The notes under the pieces: model-generated
The model's input: only the letters and a program-made list of their open reading frames with translations
Told to the model about the DNA's origin: nothing
Databases searched by the model: none
Position numbers and translations under genes: made by a program
In this document: piece after piece, positions 35,906-45,840 of the stretch
How the letters are laid out: each line of letters opens with the position of its first letter
Numbering within the stretch: position 1 is the first letter of the stretch
Assembly (NCBI RefSeq): GCF_024362805.1
Contig: NZ_CP093299.1
Span: 3,566,001-3,630,000 of the forward strand
DNA length: 64,000 nucleotides
Origin: Salipaludibacillus sp. LMS25
GTDB taxonomy: Bacteria; Bacillota; Bacilli; Bacillales; Salisediminibacteriaceae
Reading direction: 5' to 3'

Positions 35906-37145
35906 ATTTTTCATTATTATGCTACATACGTTTCGATACAAAGTGCTATCCAAATCTTTTATTTTTTCTACGCTTCTCACCTTATTTGTCGTAGGTGGTA
36001 TTACGAACATCGACCGTATAATAGCGTTTATCGAGGAGGAAGAAGTAGACAAAATTGCTGTCATAGCAGAGGAGGAGATGCTTTATTTTGAACTTGAAGA
36101 AGAGTCAACTGCATATGCTGATGACTATACTCTTGAAAAAATAGAATTAACACTCTCTCAAGCAGAACAGAAAGTGATTGATGGAGAGTGGGATGGTGTG
36201 CTCTTATTAACGTTGAACGAAGCAGGCATCCTAGAAGCCAATTATCGTGCGATCACAATAGCAGATCAAGGGACAGCTCAACAATTAGAACAGGCGTTGC
36301 AACTTGTAAAAGTAGCCAGAGCTACAGAGGAATTAGGGATTGAAGAAGCACAATTACATATCTTACATACCCCTGTATCATTCAATATTGAAGCATTAAG
36401 TGAAACAGCTAAATCAGAGACTGAACTAAATACAGCTCGATTTTTAGTTAATATTCTTGTCGTGGTTATTTATTTTTCTGTCATTGCTTACGGTAATATG
36501 ATTGCCCTTGAAGTAGCCACTGAAAAGTCATCACGCGTGATGGAAATTCTTATTTCGAGCGTCCACCCTGTCATTCAACTATTTGCTAAAATATCAGGGA
36601 TTGCACTGTTAGGTATCGTGCAATTTTTACTTATATTAGTAGTCGGAGTTGCTTCAATACGTGAGAATATCGTTTCAGGAGGAATGGTAAGTGACCTTCT
36701 ATCAGTTGAAGAAGTGCCTTTATCGATTCTTTTGTATGCCTTTATTTTTTTTGTATTAGGTTATTTATTTTACGCTACAATTTCTGCAGTACTTGGTTCC
36801 TTAGTAAGTCGTATTGAAGATGTTAACCAGTTAATTACACCACTTACACTCATTATTGTCGTGGCTTTTCTCATTTCTATGTTTGGCTTAACATCACCAG
36901 ACTCAACTATTGTGACGATCGCCTCGTATATTCCTTTTTTCACACCAATGGTCATGTTTCTTCGGTTTGGGATGTTAGATCTTCCTATATGGGAAATGAT
37001 TTTAGGAATTAGCCTTTTAGTGATCTCTATTAGTGTTTTAGGCATTATTGGCGCTAGAATTTATAAAGGTGGTGTTCTTCTTTATGGGAAGACATCTTCT
37101 TTAAAAGACATTAAACAAGCGTTAGTATTGGGCAAAAAAAAATAA
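35898..37145 (+). CDS. yhaP: ABC-2 permease YhaP (NatB-like)
   Basis: A 415-residue membrane subunit. One N-terminal helix (~15-35) is followed by a ~150-residue extracytoplasmic domain rich in Glu (EEEEVDKIAVIAEEEMLYFE) and then five or six C-terminal helices. The motif SSRVMEILISSVHPVIQLFAKISG is typical of NatB-type ABC-2 permeases. The start is the ATG at 35898 after GGCGGGAG; the frame opens earlier but within yhaQ. The substrate is probably a cation or peptide, not determinable. Confidence 0.9.
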   Translation: MTKFFIIMLHTFRYKVLSKSFIFSTLLTLFVVGGITNIDRIIAFIEEEEVDKIAVIAEEEMLYFELEEESTAYADDYTLEKIELTLSQAEQKVIDGEWDGVLLLTLNEAGILEANYRAITIADQGTAQQLEQALQLVKVARATEELGIEEAQLHILHTPVSFNIEALSETAKSETELNTARFLVNILVVVIYFSVIAYGNMIALEVATEKSSRVMEILISSVHPVIQLFAKISGIALLGIVQFLLILVVGVASIRENIVSGGMVSDLLSVEEVPLSILLYAFIFFVLGYLFYATISAVLGSLVSRIEDVNQLITPLTLIIVVAFLISMFGLTSPDSTIVTIASYIPFFTPMVMFLRFGMLDLPIWEMILGISLLVISISVLGIIGARIYKGGVLLYGKTSSLKDIKQALVLGKKK

Positions 37146-37386
37146 GCCCAGCTAGATATTAAGGAGATAAAGTGATCTTATTACATGATAGTATGAGTGG
37201 GATCATTACTATGTTTTCAACTTAACGACGACCAGAACGGTCATACAGGTCCAGTACCAGTTGCTTCATTAAAATGTGGACATATGTCAGTCGTTGATGG
37301 CGATAAAATAACGATGATCTTCTTCTCAATTTTATGTCACGTTTAGGCATACGCTGAATAAACTGGGCAGAGAAGGAGGCGATACA

Positions 37387-37812
37387 ATGAACATTCAAGA
37401 AATTAAAAAACACTGTGAGCACCATTTGCATCGCTATGTGTTAGTTACGACAACCGATGGGAGACAGTATGATGGGATAGTTGAATCAGTAAATGATGAT
37501 CATATTTCTCTGGCCGTTCCAATAAGTGGTGAATCGATGATGCCTGAAGGTCCTTCTTTTCATGAAGGTATGGCACAAGGATTTGGTTACGGTGCTGGAG
37601 CTGGCTACGAAGATAATATGCATCGTCAATTCGCACCAGGTTACGGGCCCGGCCCCTATCCCCCATATGGACCGCCATTTGGGCCACCTGGTTATGGCCC
37701 TTACCCTCCATATGGCCCTGGCCCTTTTCCACCATACCGACCACGACGATTTCAGCGACTTATTTTACCGCTAGCAGCGCTAACAGCATTGGCAACAATC
37801 CCCTATTTTTAA
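37387..37812 (+). CDS. Small protein with SH3/Lsm-like N-terminus and Pro/Gly-rich tail
   Basis: A 141-residue protein. Residues ~1-50 look like a small beta-barrel (HHLHRYVLVTTTDGRQYDGI, VESVNDDHISLAVP). Residues ~85-122 are Gly/Pro/Tyr-rich repeats of the PPYGPP type. A short basic and hydrophobic C-terminus follows (RRFQRLILPLAALTALATIPYF). It shares HRY-x-x-VT-x-x-DGR with the protein at 2347-2763, but with the domain order reversed. AAGGAGGCGATACA precedes the ATG and a strong terminator follows. Function unknown; a spore or surface role is conceivable. Confidence 0.75.
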   Translation: MNIQEIKKHCEHHLHRYVLVTTTDGRQYDGIVESVNDDHISLAVPISGESMMPEGPSFHEGMAQGFGYGAGAGYEDNMHRQFAPGYGPGPYPPYGPPFGPPGYGPYPPYGPGPFPPYRPRRFQRLILPLAALTALATIPYF

Positions 37813-37829
37813 CACGTTATTGAAATGAA

Positions 37830-37859
37830 AAAATCGATCCTTCCGGGGTCGATTTTTTT
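37830..37859 (+). terminator. Terminator before yhaO
   Basis: AAAATCGATCC / GGGTCGATTTT stem with short loop and T7 tail. Confidence 0.92.
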
Positions 37860-37945
37860 GATAGTGATGTGTTCATTTCATGATTTGTCACGAACGTTTA
37901 TTCGCTTTTTATGGTATAATTTCAATAAAATAAAGGAGGAGAACG

Positions 37946-39184
37946 ATGATACGTTTTATCCATTGCGCAGACTTACACCTTGGACGCCCTTTTCAAACGG
38001 CTAAACGGATGAATCAAACTGTGATCAATCAGGCGATTAATGCCACATATGAGTCCTTTAAAGCGATTGTTCAAGAAGCGATTAGAAAAAAAGTAGATTT
38101 TGTTCTAGTAAGTGGAGATGTCTACCATGAAGAAGAGCGTTCAATTCATGCTCAATGGTTCTTTAAACAACAGGCAGAAAAGCTTCGTAGCGCCAATATC
38201 ACATTATATGTCATCCATGGCAATCATGACCCCCTTAGCCAAAAGGAGCAGTTGATTGTGATGCCTGAAAATGTACACATTTTCCCGACGCATATGTCTC
38301 ATGCTATTCACGAAGCTCAAAGCGGCGAACGAGCTATCATTTACGGTTTTAGCTATCCAGAACGCGCCTTCCTAATGGACCCAGTGCCGTTATTTAAAAA
38401 GTTTGAGAAAGAAGATGCCTACCATATCGGTATGCTTCACGGTCAGGAAAATGGACAGGTTGATCATGATCCATATGCCCCCTTTTCTACTGCCGCTTTA
38501 AAGGAGGTAGGCTTTGATTATTGGGCTTTAGGGCATGTACATAAACGCCAAGTGATTAACTCACATCCGCCTGTCATTTACCCTGGAAATAGTCAAGGGT
38601 GTCATCGAAAGGAACAAGGGGAGAAAGGGGCTTACTATGTAGAAATGACGAAAACGACAACCACTTTTTCTTTCTTTAGGACAGGGCCCGTTCAATGGCA
38701 GGACATCACAGTGAAAATCGATAATATGACTTCATTTGATGACCTCATTGCTTCTATTTTAGATGACATATCAAGTTTAACCTATTCACAAACATATGTG
38801 ATTCATTTATATATAACAGGTCATGGCATGTTGCATGAGACATTAATGAAAAAGAAAGCACAAGAGGATTTAATGGACATGCTTCAAGAAGAACTCGAAA
38901 GCGCTGCGATTTGGCTAGATAAACTTACTGTGAACACTACTCCCGAATTTATTAGGGAGAAGTGGCGACACACAGATCATGTTATAGGAGATGTTATCCG
39001 TATAAAGGAAGATATTTCACAAAGTGAAGTATGGAAAGAAACCTTATCTTCCTTAACAACTCACCGTAAAATGAGTCCATTCCTCGAAAAGTTGACAGAA
39101 GAGGATGAAGAAGACATACTCACTAAAGCAGAAACAATGATCGTAACAGCTTTATTGGAAGAAGGAAAAACGTATGAAGATTAA
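37946..39184 (+). CDS. yhaO: DNA repair metallophosphoesterase YhaO (SbcD/Mre11-like)
   Basis: A 412-residue calcineurin-like nuclease subunit. Metal-binding motifs: HCADLHLG (D9, H11), SGDVYHEE (D58), HGNHDP (N93, H94), GMLHGQ and ALGHVHKRQ. The C-terminal ~150 residues form the capping and ATPase-binding region. It overlaps yhaN by 11 bases; together they should form an Mre11-Rad50/SbcDC-like complex that processes DNA ends. AAGGAGGAG precedes the ATG. Confidence 0.94.
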   Translation: MIRFIHCADLHLGRPFQTAKRMNQTVINQAINATYESFKAIVQEAIRKKVDFVLVSGDVYHEEERSIHAQWFFKQQAEKLRSANITLYVIHGNHDPLSQKEQLIVMPENVHIFPTHMSHAIHEAQSGERAIIYGFSYPERAFLMDPVPLFKKFEKEDAYHIGMLHGQENGQVDHDPYAPFSTAALKEVGFDYWALGHVHKRQVINSHPPVIYPGNSQGCHRKEQGEKGAYYVEMTKTTTTFSFFRTGPVQWQDITVKIDNMTSFDDLIASILDDISSLTYSQTYVIHLYITGHGMLHETLMKKKAQEDLMDMLQEELESAAIWLDKLTVNTTPEFIREKWRHTDHVIGDVIRIKEDISQSEVWKETLSSLTTHRKMSPFLEKLTEEDEEDILTKAETMIVTALLEEGKTYED

Positions 39185-42179
39185 ACAAATCTCTATATAT
39201 GGATTCGGTAAGTGGGTCGATAAACAATTTGATCTAAGTGGTGGTGGGGTTGATCTATTATTTGGTTATAATGAATCAGGAAAATCCACTTTAATGGCTT
39301 TTATTACGGCTATTTTTTTCGGTTTTCCTTCTAAGAGAGAACATCAGTATAGACCGAGAGAAACAGATAAATATGGTGGTATGATCACTATTGACATGGC
39401 CTCCTATCATGGAATCATGATAGAAAGAGTTGGGGGAAGGACAAACAAAGGGACTCTTTCTGTTCACTATCCAGATGGAAGGACTGGTAATGAAGAGGAT
39501 TTACGAAAACTTCTTAAAGGTATAGATGCAGTGACATTTAAAGGTATTTTTCATTTTGATTTAGATGGCCTTCAAGGTATGAAAGACTTAAATCCCGAAG
39601 ACTTAAATCATTACCTATATGATGCTGGAATGCTAGGGGCATCGTCACTTAATCAGTTAAATAAATCGTTACAGCAAGTATCAGGGAAGCTCTTTAAGCC
39701 TAAAGGACAAAAAACAGCGTTAAACATCCTTGCCGAAAAATTAAAACATGTCCAGCAAGAGGTGAAAGAGTGGGAGCATAAACTAGATAACTATGAGGCG
39801 TTACAGGCAACTAAACGTCAGTTGGAGTTAGAGCTTGCTCATTGTGAAAATGAAGAGAAAAAATGTCGTATAGACATGCGTTACTTTGATCACTTTAAAA
39901 CGGTGGAACCGATTGTAAAAGAATGGCATGCACTAACAACTGAACAAAAAGGAAATCTAAAGCAAGTAGATTTTCCGGAAGACGGGCTTAGCAGGCTCGA
40001 GCAACTTCATGATAAATTAGAAGAAAAAGAAGCGCTACTAGCTCATGAAAATGAGAAAATAACAGAATTAACAAAAGAATTTCAAACTTTAACGGATGCC
40101 ACTATATCTACTGACATAAAACGTAAGGTGACATCTGTCATCACAAAGTGGTCATTACAAGAAAAAATGATAGAAGATCTTAAGGAGTCTCGACGAACTG
40201 AACAAGCGTTACTTATACAACGTAACCAAATTGAAGATGACTGGCAGCTCCCACAAACATTTTTTAGCTCAGCACATATGACGAACTATCATTTGGAAAG
40301 ATTCAACTTGCTGAAGAGCCGATGGCAGACTTTGCTTACGACAGAAGATTATTTAATTGAGGAAAAACAAAGAATAAAACGAGAGATAGAGCTCACAGAA
40401 GAACAAAAAAATAAGGAGTATCAACATCTATTAGCTCCTGAAGAAGTAAAAAAACTTGAAAGGTTAACCTCTTCAGAAAATGAGAAAAAGTTACGAGAGC
40501 AAGAATATAACATGCTGTTTAAACAAAGAGAATGGCTTGAAAAAGAGTGGTACCGTGTAAAAAGAGCAGGATCTCGTAAAAATTTAATGCTCATGAGCTT
40601 TACAGGGTTATGTGTTATTGGAACGATAGTAGGATATGTTACTACTAATTGGACTTTAATGCTAGTTTTACTGCTTCTAGTCATGATAAGTGGCAGTTTT
40701 ACATGGTCTATAAGTAATAAATCTCGCGACGAGAAAAAACGGATGTTACAAGAGTTAAAATCTCTTAATCGTGAAATGGTAACACTGGAGAACTTTCAGC
40801 GCGACATGTCAGACGAAGCTTATCATTATGCTGAACAACGTTTAGCCCTTCATAATAATAAAATGGCACATGTAAAAACACTCAATCAAAACGTAACGTT
40901 TCTTAATAATCAATTACAACAATGTGAAACTGAATGGGAAGCGTTACAGCAAAAGTGGGAATTAATTAATACGGAGCTAGAGGAGTGGTGTGAAAACACT
41001 AAAATGCCACCTCATCGTGATTTACTATATTATGATCATCTTATTGAAGCACTAAAAGAATGGCAAGGGATTACGAAAGAATATGAAAATGTTAAAAAAA
41101 ATATGACTCAATTAAATAGAGACGTCTCAGACTATAAAGCGACGGTTGAGTCGTTAGTGACTAACTATGTTAGTCAGGGACGTGATATGTCAATTGATAA
41201 ACAGGTCGAAGCGCTCGTGCATTTTATAGAAAAGGAAGAGCAGGCGGAAAAGAGCAGAACCAAAGTATGTGATAAACTTTCTGTTCATGAAGATTTATTG
41301 TCAAAAGTACAAAAGGAACGTGATCAGCTACTAAGTAGCTTAACGAACCTTTTTACTCTTGCTCACGTTGCAGACGAAGAAGGATTTAGAAGAAAAGCGC
41401 ATCAATATAACCATCAGCAAGACCAATTGACACGTCTTAATCAGCTTTGGCTTCAGATTGTGACGCTAGTTCCGAATGAAAAGAAGAGAGCGATTCTGCT
41501 TGATGATATTATTAACAAAAACATTGATAGTCAGGAAAAGCTAAATCAGCTTCAAGAAAGTGTAACGGAACTGGAACAGAACAAAAAAAGAATTATGGCT
41601 GAACTCTCATCTGTCACATTATCGTTAAAAGAAATAGAAGAGAGCGGCACTTACGAAGATAAACGGCAAACATTTATAGCGTTAAAAGGAGAATTTAATC
41701 ATCTGGCGAAAGAATGGGCCGTCATCCAAACTGCTCAGTACATGATTCACAAAGTGAAAAATATCTATGAAACAGAACGCCAACCGAAAGTTATTCAGAC
41801 AGCTTGCGAATTGTTTAATCGCTTGACTGCTGGTCGTTATCCACAATTATTTGCTCCATTAGGAGAAGAGCGCTTTATCGTGGAAAGAAATGACGGCCAA
41901 CGGTTTGATCCTTCTGAACTTAGTCGTGGCACTGGCGAATTACTTTATTTATCTCTAAGGCTGGCACTAGCGATAGAAGATGTCATGGAAACCGGCAGCC
42001 CTATTATTATGGATGAAACCTTTGTGAATATGGACACTCCAAGGCGGCAGCAGCTTATTTCATTATTAAAAGAAATATCTAACGATAGACAAATTCTTTT
42101 CTTTACCTGTCACGAACATTTGCATGAGGAGTGGCAAAGACTGTTTGCAAATGTTGAGATTCACTCACTCCATCACTGA
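39174..42179 (+). CDS. yhaN: SbcC/Rad50-like ATPase YhaN
   Basis: A 1001-residue AAA-type SMC-like ATPase. Walker A is GYNESGKST (31-39); the C-terminal half has signature ELSRGTGELLYLSLRLALA and Walker B PIIMDETFVNMD. Between them lie long coiled coils (~175-450 and ~520-860). A 40-residue hydrophobic hairpin interrupts them at ~465-508 (LMLMSFTGLCVIGTIVGYV and LMLVLLLLVMISGSF), where SbcC would carry a zinc hook; no CxxC hook is seen. It works with YhaO. The hydrophobic hairpin suggests membrane attachment or a hook replacement. Confidence 0.93.
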   Translation: MKIKQISIYGFGKWVDKQFDLSGGGVDLLFGYNESGKSTLMAFITAIFFGFPSKREHQYRPRETDKYGGMITIDMASYHGIMIERVGGRTNKGTLSVHYPDGRTGNEEDLRKLLKGIDAVTFKGIFHFDLDGLQGMKDLNPEDLNHYLYDAGMLGASSLNQLNKSLQQVSGKLFKPKGQKTALNILAEKLKHVQQEVKEWEHKLDNYEALQATKRQLELELAHCENEEKKCRIDMRYFDHFKTVEPIVKEWHALTTEQKGNLKQVDFPEDGLSRLEQLHDKLEEKEALLAHENEKITELTKEFQTLTDATISTDIKRKVTSVITKWSLQEKMIEDLKESRRTEQALLIQRNQIEDDWQLPQTFFSSAHMTNYHLERFNLLKSRWQTLLTTEDYLIEEKQRIKREIELTEEQKNKEYQHLLAPEEVKKLERLTSSENEKKLREQEYNMLFKQREWLEKEWYRVKRAGSRKNLMLMSFTGLCVIGTIVGYVTTNWTLMLVLLLLVMISGSFTWSISNKSRDEKKRMLQELKSLNREMVTLENFQRDMSDEAYHYAEQRLALHNNKMAHVKTLNQNVTFLNNQLQQCETEWEALQQKWELINTELEEWCENTKMPPHRDLLYYDHLIEALKEWQGITKEYENVKKNMTQLNRDVSDYKATVESLVTNYVSQGRDMSIDKQVEALVHFIEKEEQAEKSRTKVCDKLSVHEDLLSKVQKERDQLLSSLTNLFTLAHVADEEGFRRKAHQYNHQQDQLTRLNQLWLQIVTLVPNEKKRAILLDDIINKNIDSQEKLNQLQESVTELEQNKKRIMAELSSVTLSLKEIEESGTYEDKRQTFIALKGEFNHLAKEWAVIQTAQYMIHKVKNIYETERQPKVIQTACELFNRLTAGRYPQLFAPLGEERFIVERNDGQRFDPSELSRGTGELLYLSLRLALAIEDVMETGSPIIMDETFVNMDTPRRQQLISLLKEISNDRQILFFTCHEHLHEEWQRLFANVEIHSLHH

Positions 42180-42269
42180 AAATCGGGATTATGTCTGAAT
42201 TATATGTAAAAGTGTTGTTCTATTTCATTTTCTAGAGATTTTGTATTAAACTAAACGTGATAACCTCCT

Positions 42270-42324
42270 TTTATCCCACTCTTAAGGGGCAGTAAAACCC
42301 CCACTGATTGAAGCTTAGCTTTAT
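42270..42324 (+). repeat. Family A repeat, short copy A3 (55 bp)
   Basis: TTTATCCCACTCTTAAGGGG, CAGTAAAACCCCCACTG, ATTGAAGCTTAGCTTTAT. Identical in layout to the 159-bp form minus 104 bp between the two AAAACYCCCAC blocks. Confidence 0.92.
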
Positions 42325-42407
42325 AAATGGGTCTAATTACCTACGATCTGTAAATAATAAATTCATAGTATCTTATGAATGATGACGAAGGAAAAACGCC
42401 AATAAAT

Positions 42408-42463
42408 CACTTTGAATGAGTTAATAGTGATACGAGAAAGTAACAGACATTTCATTCAAAGTG
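42408..42463 (+). promoter_or_regulatory. 12-bp inverted repeat upstream of cssR
   Basis: Perfect arms CACTTTGAATGA (42408-42419) and TCATTCAAAGTG (42452-42463) with a 32-base spacer, ending 36 bases before the cssR start. It is either an operator bound at two half-sites (CssR autoregulation is plausible) or an RNA hairpin in the leader. It is not part of the A or B repeats. Confidence 0.6.
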
Positions 42464-42498
42464 GCGCGTGAATAAATAACAAATGAAGGATGATGAGC

Positions 42499-43170
42499 AT
42501 GAGTGAGTATCGCGTATATTTAGTTGAAGATGAAGAAAATCTCGGAGAAGTGATTAAAGTATATATGGAAAAAGAAGGATGGGAAGTGACGCATTTCACT
42601 GATGGAAAAGAAGCTTATAACCACATTTCTGAGCCGCCACATTTGTGGATTTTAGATATTATGCTACCAGGCATGGACGGCTACCAATTATTAAAGTCAA
42701 TTAAAAGTGAAGCCGACACACCGGTGATTTTTATCTCAGCACGGGACAAAGATTTAGACCGCGTGCTTGGTCTAGAACTTGGCAGTGATGATTATTTAGC
42801 TAAACCCTTTTTACCAGAAGAGCTCTTAATCCGAGCTAAAAAGCTTTTAAACCGTGTTTACCCACCAGAAGTACAGGAAGAGGATGCCATCGAATTGAAT
42901 GGGTACGTGATAGACCCAAAATCTCGTACTGTCCATGATGGAGAAGAATTAATTGAACTAACAACGAAAGAAATGGACCTTGTGATCCTGTTGTCATCAA
43001 ATCTTGGTAATGCCCTTTCTCGGGAAGCCATTATTGAATACGTTTGGGGCTCTGACTATTTCGGTTCAGAACGGGCGGTAGATGATGTTGTACGCCGTGT
43101 AAGAAAAAAACTCCCACGAATCCATGTTGAAACGTTATATGGTTACGGGTATCGGGTTTTATCTTCATGA
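42499..43170 (+). CDS. cssR: Secretion-stress response regulator CssR
   Basis: OmpR-type regulator of the CssRS system that induces HtrA-like quality-control proteases when misfolded exoproteins accumulate. The receiver covers ~5-115: E10/D11, phospho-D53 (HLWILDIMLPGMDG) and K102 (LAKPF). The winged helix covers ~130-223 (LSREAIIEYVWGSDYFGSER, AVDDVVRRVRKKLP, ETLYGYGYRVLSS). The wording follows B. subtilis CssR closely as I recall it. Of three possible ATGs I use 42499, correctly spaced from GAAGGA. It overlaps cssS by 4 bases. Confidence 0.92.
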   Translation: MSEYRVYLVEDEENLGEVIKVYMEKEGWEVTHFTDGKEAYNHISEPPHLWILDIMLPGMDGYQLLKSIKSEADTPVIFISARDKDLDRVLGLELGSDDYLAKPFLPEELLIRAKKLLNRVYPPEVQEEDAIELNGYVIDPKSRTVHDGEELIELTTKEMDLVILLSSNLGNALSREAIIEYVWGSDYFGSERAVDDVVRRVRKKLPRIHVETLYGYGYRVLSS

Positions 43171-44540
43171 TTCGTTTGAATTTAACGCAGCGGATTTGGT
43201 TTTCGTTTATTTCGATCCTTCTAATGGTGGCTCTTTTAATCGGGGTCATTTATCCCATCTCTTTGAAGAGTACGTTGACAGAAGAAACGTATAGAATTAT
43301 TGAACAAGAACAAAACCGTTTCGCTAATCCGGAAGGAGAATATTTTGCTCCTCCTCAGACTGAACTAGATTTTATTGAAAGACGGGATGCGGAACGATCA
43401 GTATTCCACTTTTTTTTAATGAATCAATTTGGCACAATTGAAGGAGATCCAGTGCCAAGTGAGGTTCTTCAAGAGATGGGAGATAGAGCGCAAAATCAAA
43501 TGACTCGAAGAGGGCGCTATGAACTCACATATAATGATGCCACATTGTTTTATGTTGTATATAAAGTATATACAACAGGGGGGGAAATGTATCATATTTC
43601 ATATATGTGGGACACTTATCGGGATCAGATGGTAAACAGGTTGTGGGGACGGTTGAGTTATATTATGCTGTTTGCTAGCTTAATGAGCTTGGTGCCTGCT
43701 TTTTGGTTAAAGCATTACTTAAAGTCACCTCTTACAAGCCTTGGAAATCATTTTGAACAAATAGCGGAACGAAATTGGAAAGAACCTTTCCACTGGGAAG
43801 GAGATGATGACTTTGAAAAATTGTCAAACCAATTTGAAAAAATGCGCCAAAATTTAATTAAATATGATTCCGCACAGAAAACGTTTATTCAGCATGCCTC
43901 CCATGAATTAAAGACACCTATAATGGTCGTGAAAAGTTACGCACAATCCGTTAAGGATGGTATCTTACCAAAAGAGAACATTGAAAACACAATGGATGTT
44001 ATTTTAGAAGAGTCTAATCGGATGGAAAAACGCGTGAAGGATATGCTTTATTATACAAAACTGGAATCCCTTAAAGAAGCGCCAATGGAGATGCAAGAGT
44101 TTCCATTCGGTTCTATCGGTTATCATGTGGGCGAAAGGTTTCGGCTCGCACGTGAGGATGTGGATATCGTAGTTAATGGTGACCAAGTGATGATATACGG
44201 AGATAAGGAACAGTTGCGGGTGCTTCTAGAGAATTTAGTGGAAAATGCCTTAAGGTACGCTGTAAGCACAATAGAATTAAATGCTCGAAATTTAGGGGAT
44301 TATCATGTGGCCATCGATGTGAAAAATAATGGCGAACCTATTCCAACAGACGAATTAGATCATGTGTTTACCCCTTTCCGTAAAGGGAACAAAGGTCAAT
44401 TTGGTTTAGGACTGGCAATTGTTAAAAGAATTTGTGAACTGCACGGAGGATATCCGCAAGTTAAAAATAACGATGAGGGTGTTATATTTACGATGGTTTT
44501 ACCACGCAATAAACGTGTAGACAATCAGGGAAAAGCCTAG
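43167..44540 (+). CDS. cssS: Secretion-stress sensor kinase CssS
   Basis: A 457-residue membrane histidine kinase. Helices lie at ~9-31 and ~164-182, with a ~130-residue extracytoplasmic sensor between them, then HAMP (~183-235). The phospho-acceptor is H246 (QHASHELKTPIMVVKSYAQS); the ATPase has N-box LVENALRYA and G2 box KGQFGLGLAIVKRI. It is translationally coupled to cssR. It senses misfolded or overproduced secreted protein at the membrane-wall interface, fitting the nearby prsA, hpr and ecs loci. Confidence 0.92.
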   Translation: MIRLNLTQRIWFSFISILLMVALLIGVIYPISLKSTLTEETYRIIEQEQNRFANPEGEYFAPPQTELDFIERRDAERSVFHFFLMNQFGTIEGDPVPSEVLQEMGDRAQNQMTRRGRYELTYNDATLFYVVYKVYTTGGEMYHISYMWDTYRDQMVNRLWGRLSYIMLFASLMSLVPAFWLKHYLKSPLTSLGNHFEQIAERNWKEPFHWEGDDDFEKLSNQFEKMRQNLIKYDSAQKTFIQHASHELKTPIMVVKSYAQSVKDGILPKENIENTMDVILEESNRMEKRVKDMLYYTKLESLKEAPMEMQEFPFGSIGYHVGERFRLAREDVDIVVNGDQVMIYGDKEQLRVLLENLVENALRYAVSTIELNARNLGDYHVAIDVKNNGEPIPTDELDHVFTPFRKGNKGQFGLGLAIVKRICELHGGYPQVKNNDEGVIFTMVLPRNKRVDNQGKA

Positions 44541-44590
44541 AAATATCGTTCGCTGAATCAAAAAACTTATATAGTAGCTCGTTGTAATCC

Positions 44591-44638
44591 TTGCTAGGAG
44601 ACAGTATCATCTTAAAATGTCTCTTAGCGAGGTTTTTA
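44591..44638 (+). terminator. Probable terminator of cssRS
   Basis: CTTGCTAGGAGACA pairs imperfectly with TGTCTCTTAGCGAGG, followed by TTTTTA. Confidence 0.7.
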
Positions 44639-44661
44639 TATGGGGAATTTTGCGCCGCATA

Positions 44662-44755
44662 TTTATCATAGATAACGGAGACATGCCCTAATTCACTCAC
44701 CTATCAATCAGTGGGAGAAGAACGAAAACTCCCACTGATTGAAGCTTAGCTTTAT
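44662..44755 (+). repeat. Family B repeat, copy B6 (94 bp)
   Basis: TTTATCATAGATAACGGAGA joins the left end directly to the later ATAACGGA block (internal deletion), then CAATCAGTGGGAG / CTCCCACTGATTG hairpin and AAGCTTAGCTTTAT end. Confidence 0.88.
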
Positions 44756-44864
44756 AATCACCCACAGAAAGATGGGCTTCTAATGCTCGCCATCGCTAGA
44801 ACACGACCAGCTATGGTATAATTGGAAAAAAGAGAAGGAAAGACTGGGGAGGTAGCTAACGGTT

Positions 44865-45824
44865 ATGAAAAAAGGAATTAACCATTATCAGGTTGGAGAA
44901 CAAGTAGATACTTATTTGTTAATAAAAGCAGCGAAAAAAGGCATTGCCAGTAACGGAAAGCCGTTCTTAACGTTACAATTGACCGACAAAACAGGCGAAA
45001 TTGAAGCGAAACTGTGGGGGATATCACCTGAAGATGAAACGACGTTTCAAGGTGGTACTGTTATTCATACCCAAGGAGATGTGCAAGATTTTCGTGGGAT
45101 GCGCCAATTGAAAATAAAAGCAATTCGACCATCCTCATCGATGGATCAAGTTAAGCCTGAAGACTTTTTACCTACTGCGCCTAGAGGGCGAGAAGAAATG
45201 TTGGAGGAAGTGACGCAGTATATATTTGACATGCAAAATGCCAAAATTCAACGTATTACTCGCCATTTATTTAAAAAGCATCAACAAGCGTTTGCAGTTT
45301 CCCCTGCAGCGACTAAAAATCACCATGAATTTGTGTCAGGGCTTGTTTATCACGTGGTATCTATGTTACAGCTAGCCAAAAGTATCGCAGCCTTGTATCC
45401 CAGTCTCGATACAGACCTGTTGTATGCAGGTGTTATTTTACATGATATGGCTAAAGTGAGAGAGCTGTCAGGTCCTATGGCAACACAGTACACAACTGAA
45501 GGGAAGTTAATTGGGCATATTACGATCATGGTCACAGAAATTGAAGAAGCGGCAAAAGAATTAGGTATTGAGGGGGAAGAAGTCCTCATGCTTCAACACC
45601 TTGTGCTGTCCCACCATTCAAAAGGCGAGTGGGGAAGTCCAAAACCTCCAATGATTAGAGAAGCTGAAATGTTACATATGATTGATAATATAGATGCTAA
45701 AATGAATATGATGGATCGTGCTTTGGATCGCGTCTTACCTGGAGAATTTTCCGAGAGAGTATTTGCATTGGAGAATCGCTCTTTCTACAAACCATTATTC
45801 CATGAAAAGCCAATAGATTTGTAA
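44865..45824 (+). CDS. yhaM: 3'-5' exoribonuclease YhaM
   Basis: A 319-residue nuclease, the Gram-positive exoribonuclease YhaM/CBF1. The N-terminal OB fold (~15-95: [38 protein letters not shown]) binds nucleic acid. The HD domain (~155-290) has H...HD metal ligands ([24 protein letters not shown]) and [17 protein letters not shown]. In B. subtilis it follows yhaN directly; here cssRS and two repeats separate them. A weak GGGGAGGTAGC precedes the ATG. Confidence 0.94.
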   Translation: MKKGINHYQVGEQVDTYLLIKAAKKGIASNGKPFLTLQLTDKTGEIEAKLWGISPEDETTFQGGTVIHTQGDVQDFRGMRQLKIKAIRPSSSMDQVKPEDFLPTAPRGREEMLEEVTQYIFDMQNAKIQRITRHLFKKHQQAFAVSPAATKNHHEFVSGLVYHVVSMLQLAKSIAALYPSLDTDLLYAGVILHDMAKVRELSGPMATQYTTEGKLIGHITIMVTEIEEAAKELGIEGEEVLMLQHLVLSHHSKGEWGSPKPPMIREAEMLHMIDNIDAKMNMMDRALDRVLPGEFSERVFALENRSFYKPLFHEKPIDL

Positions 45825-45840
45825 GAGTCATCTATAACCA

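Noticed and set aside
37222..37431. 69-codon minus-strand frame between yhaP and the Pro-rich gene
   Set aside because: Overlaps the start of a well-supported gene; no ribosome site or recognisable domain.
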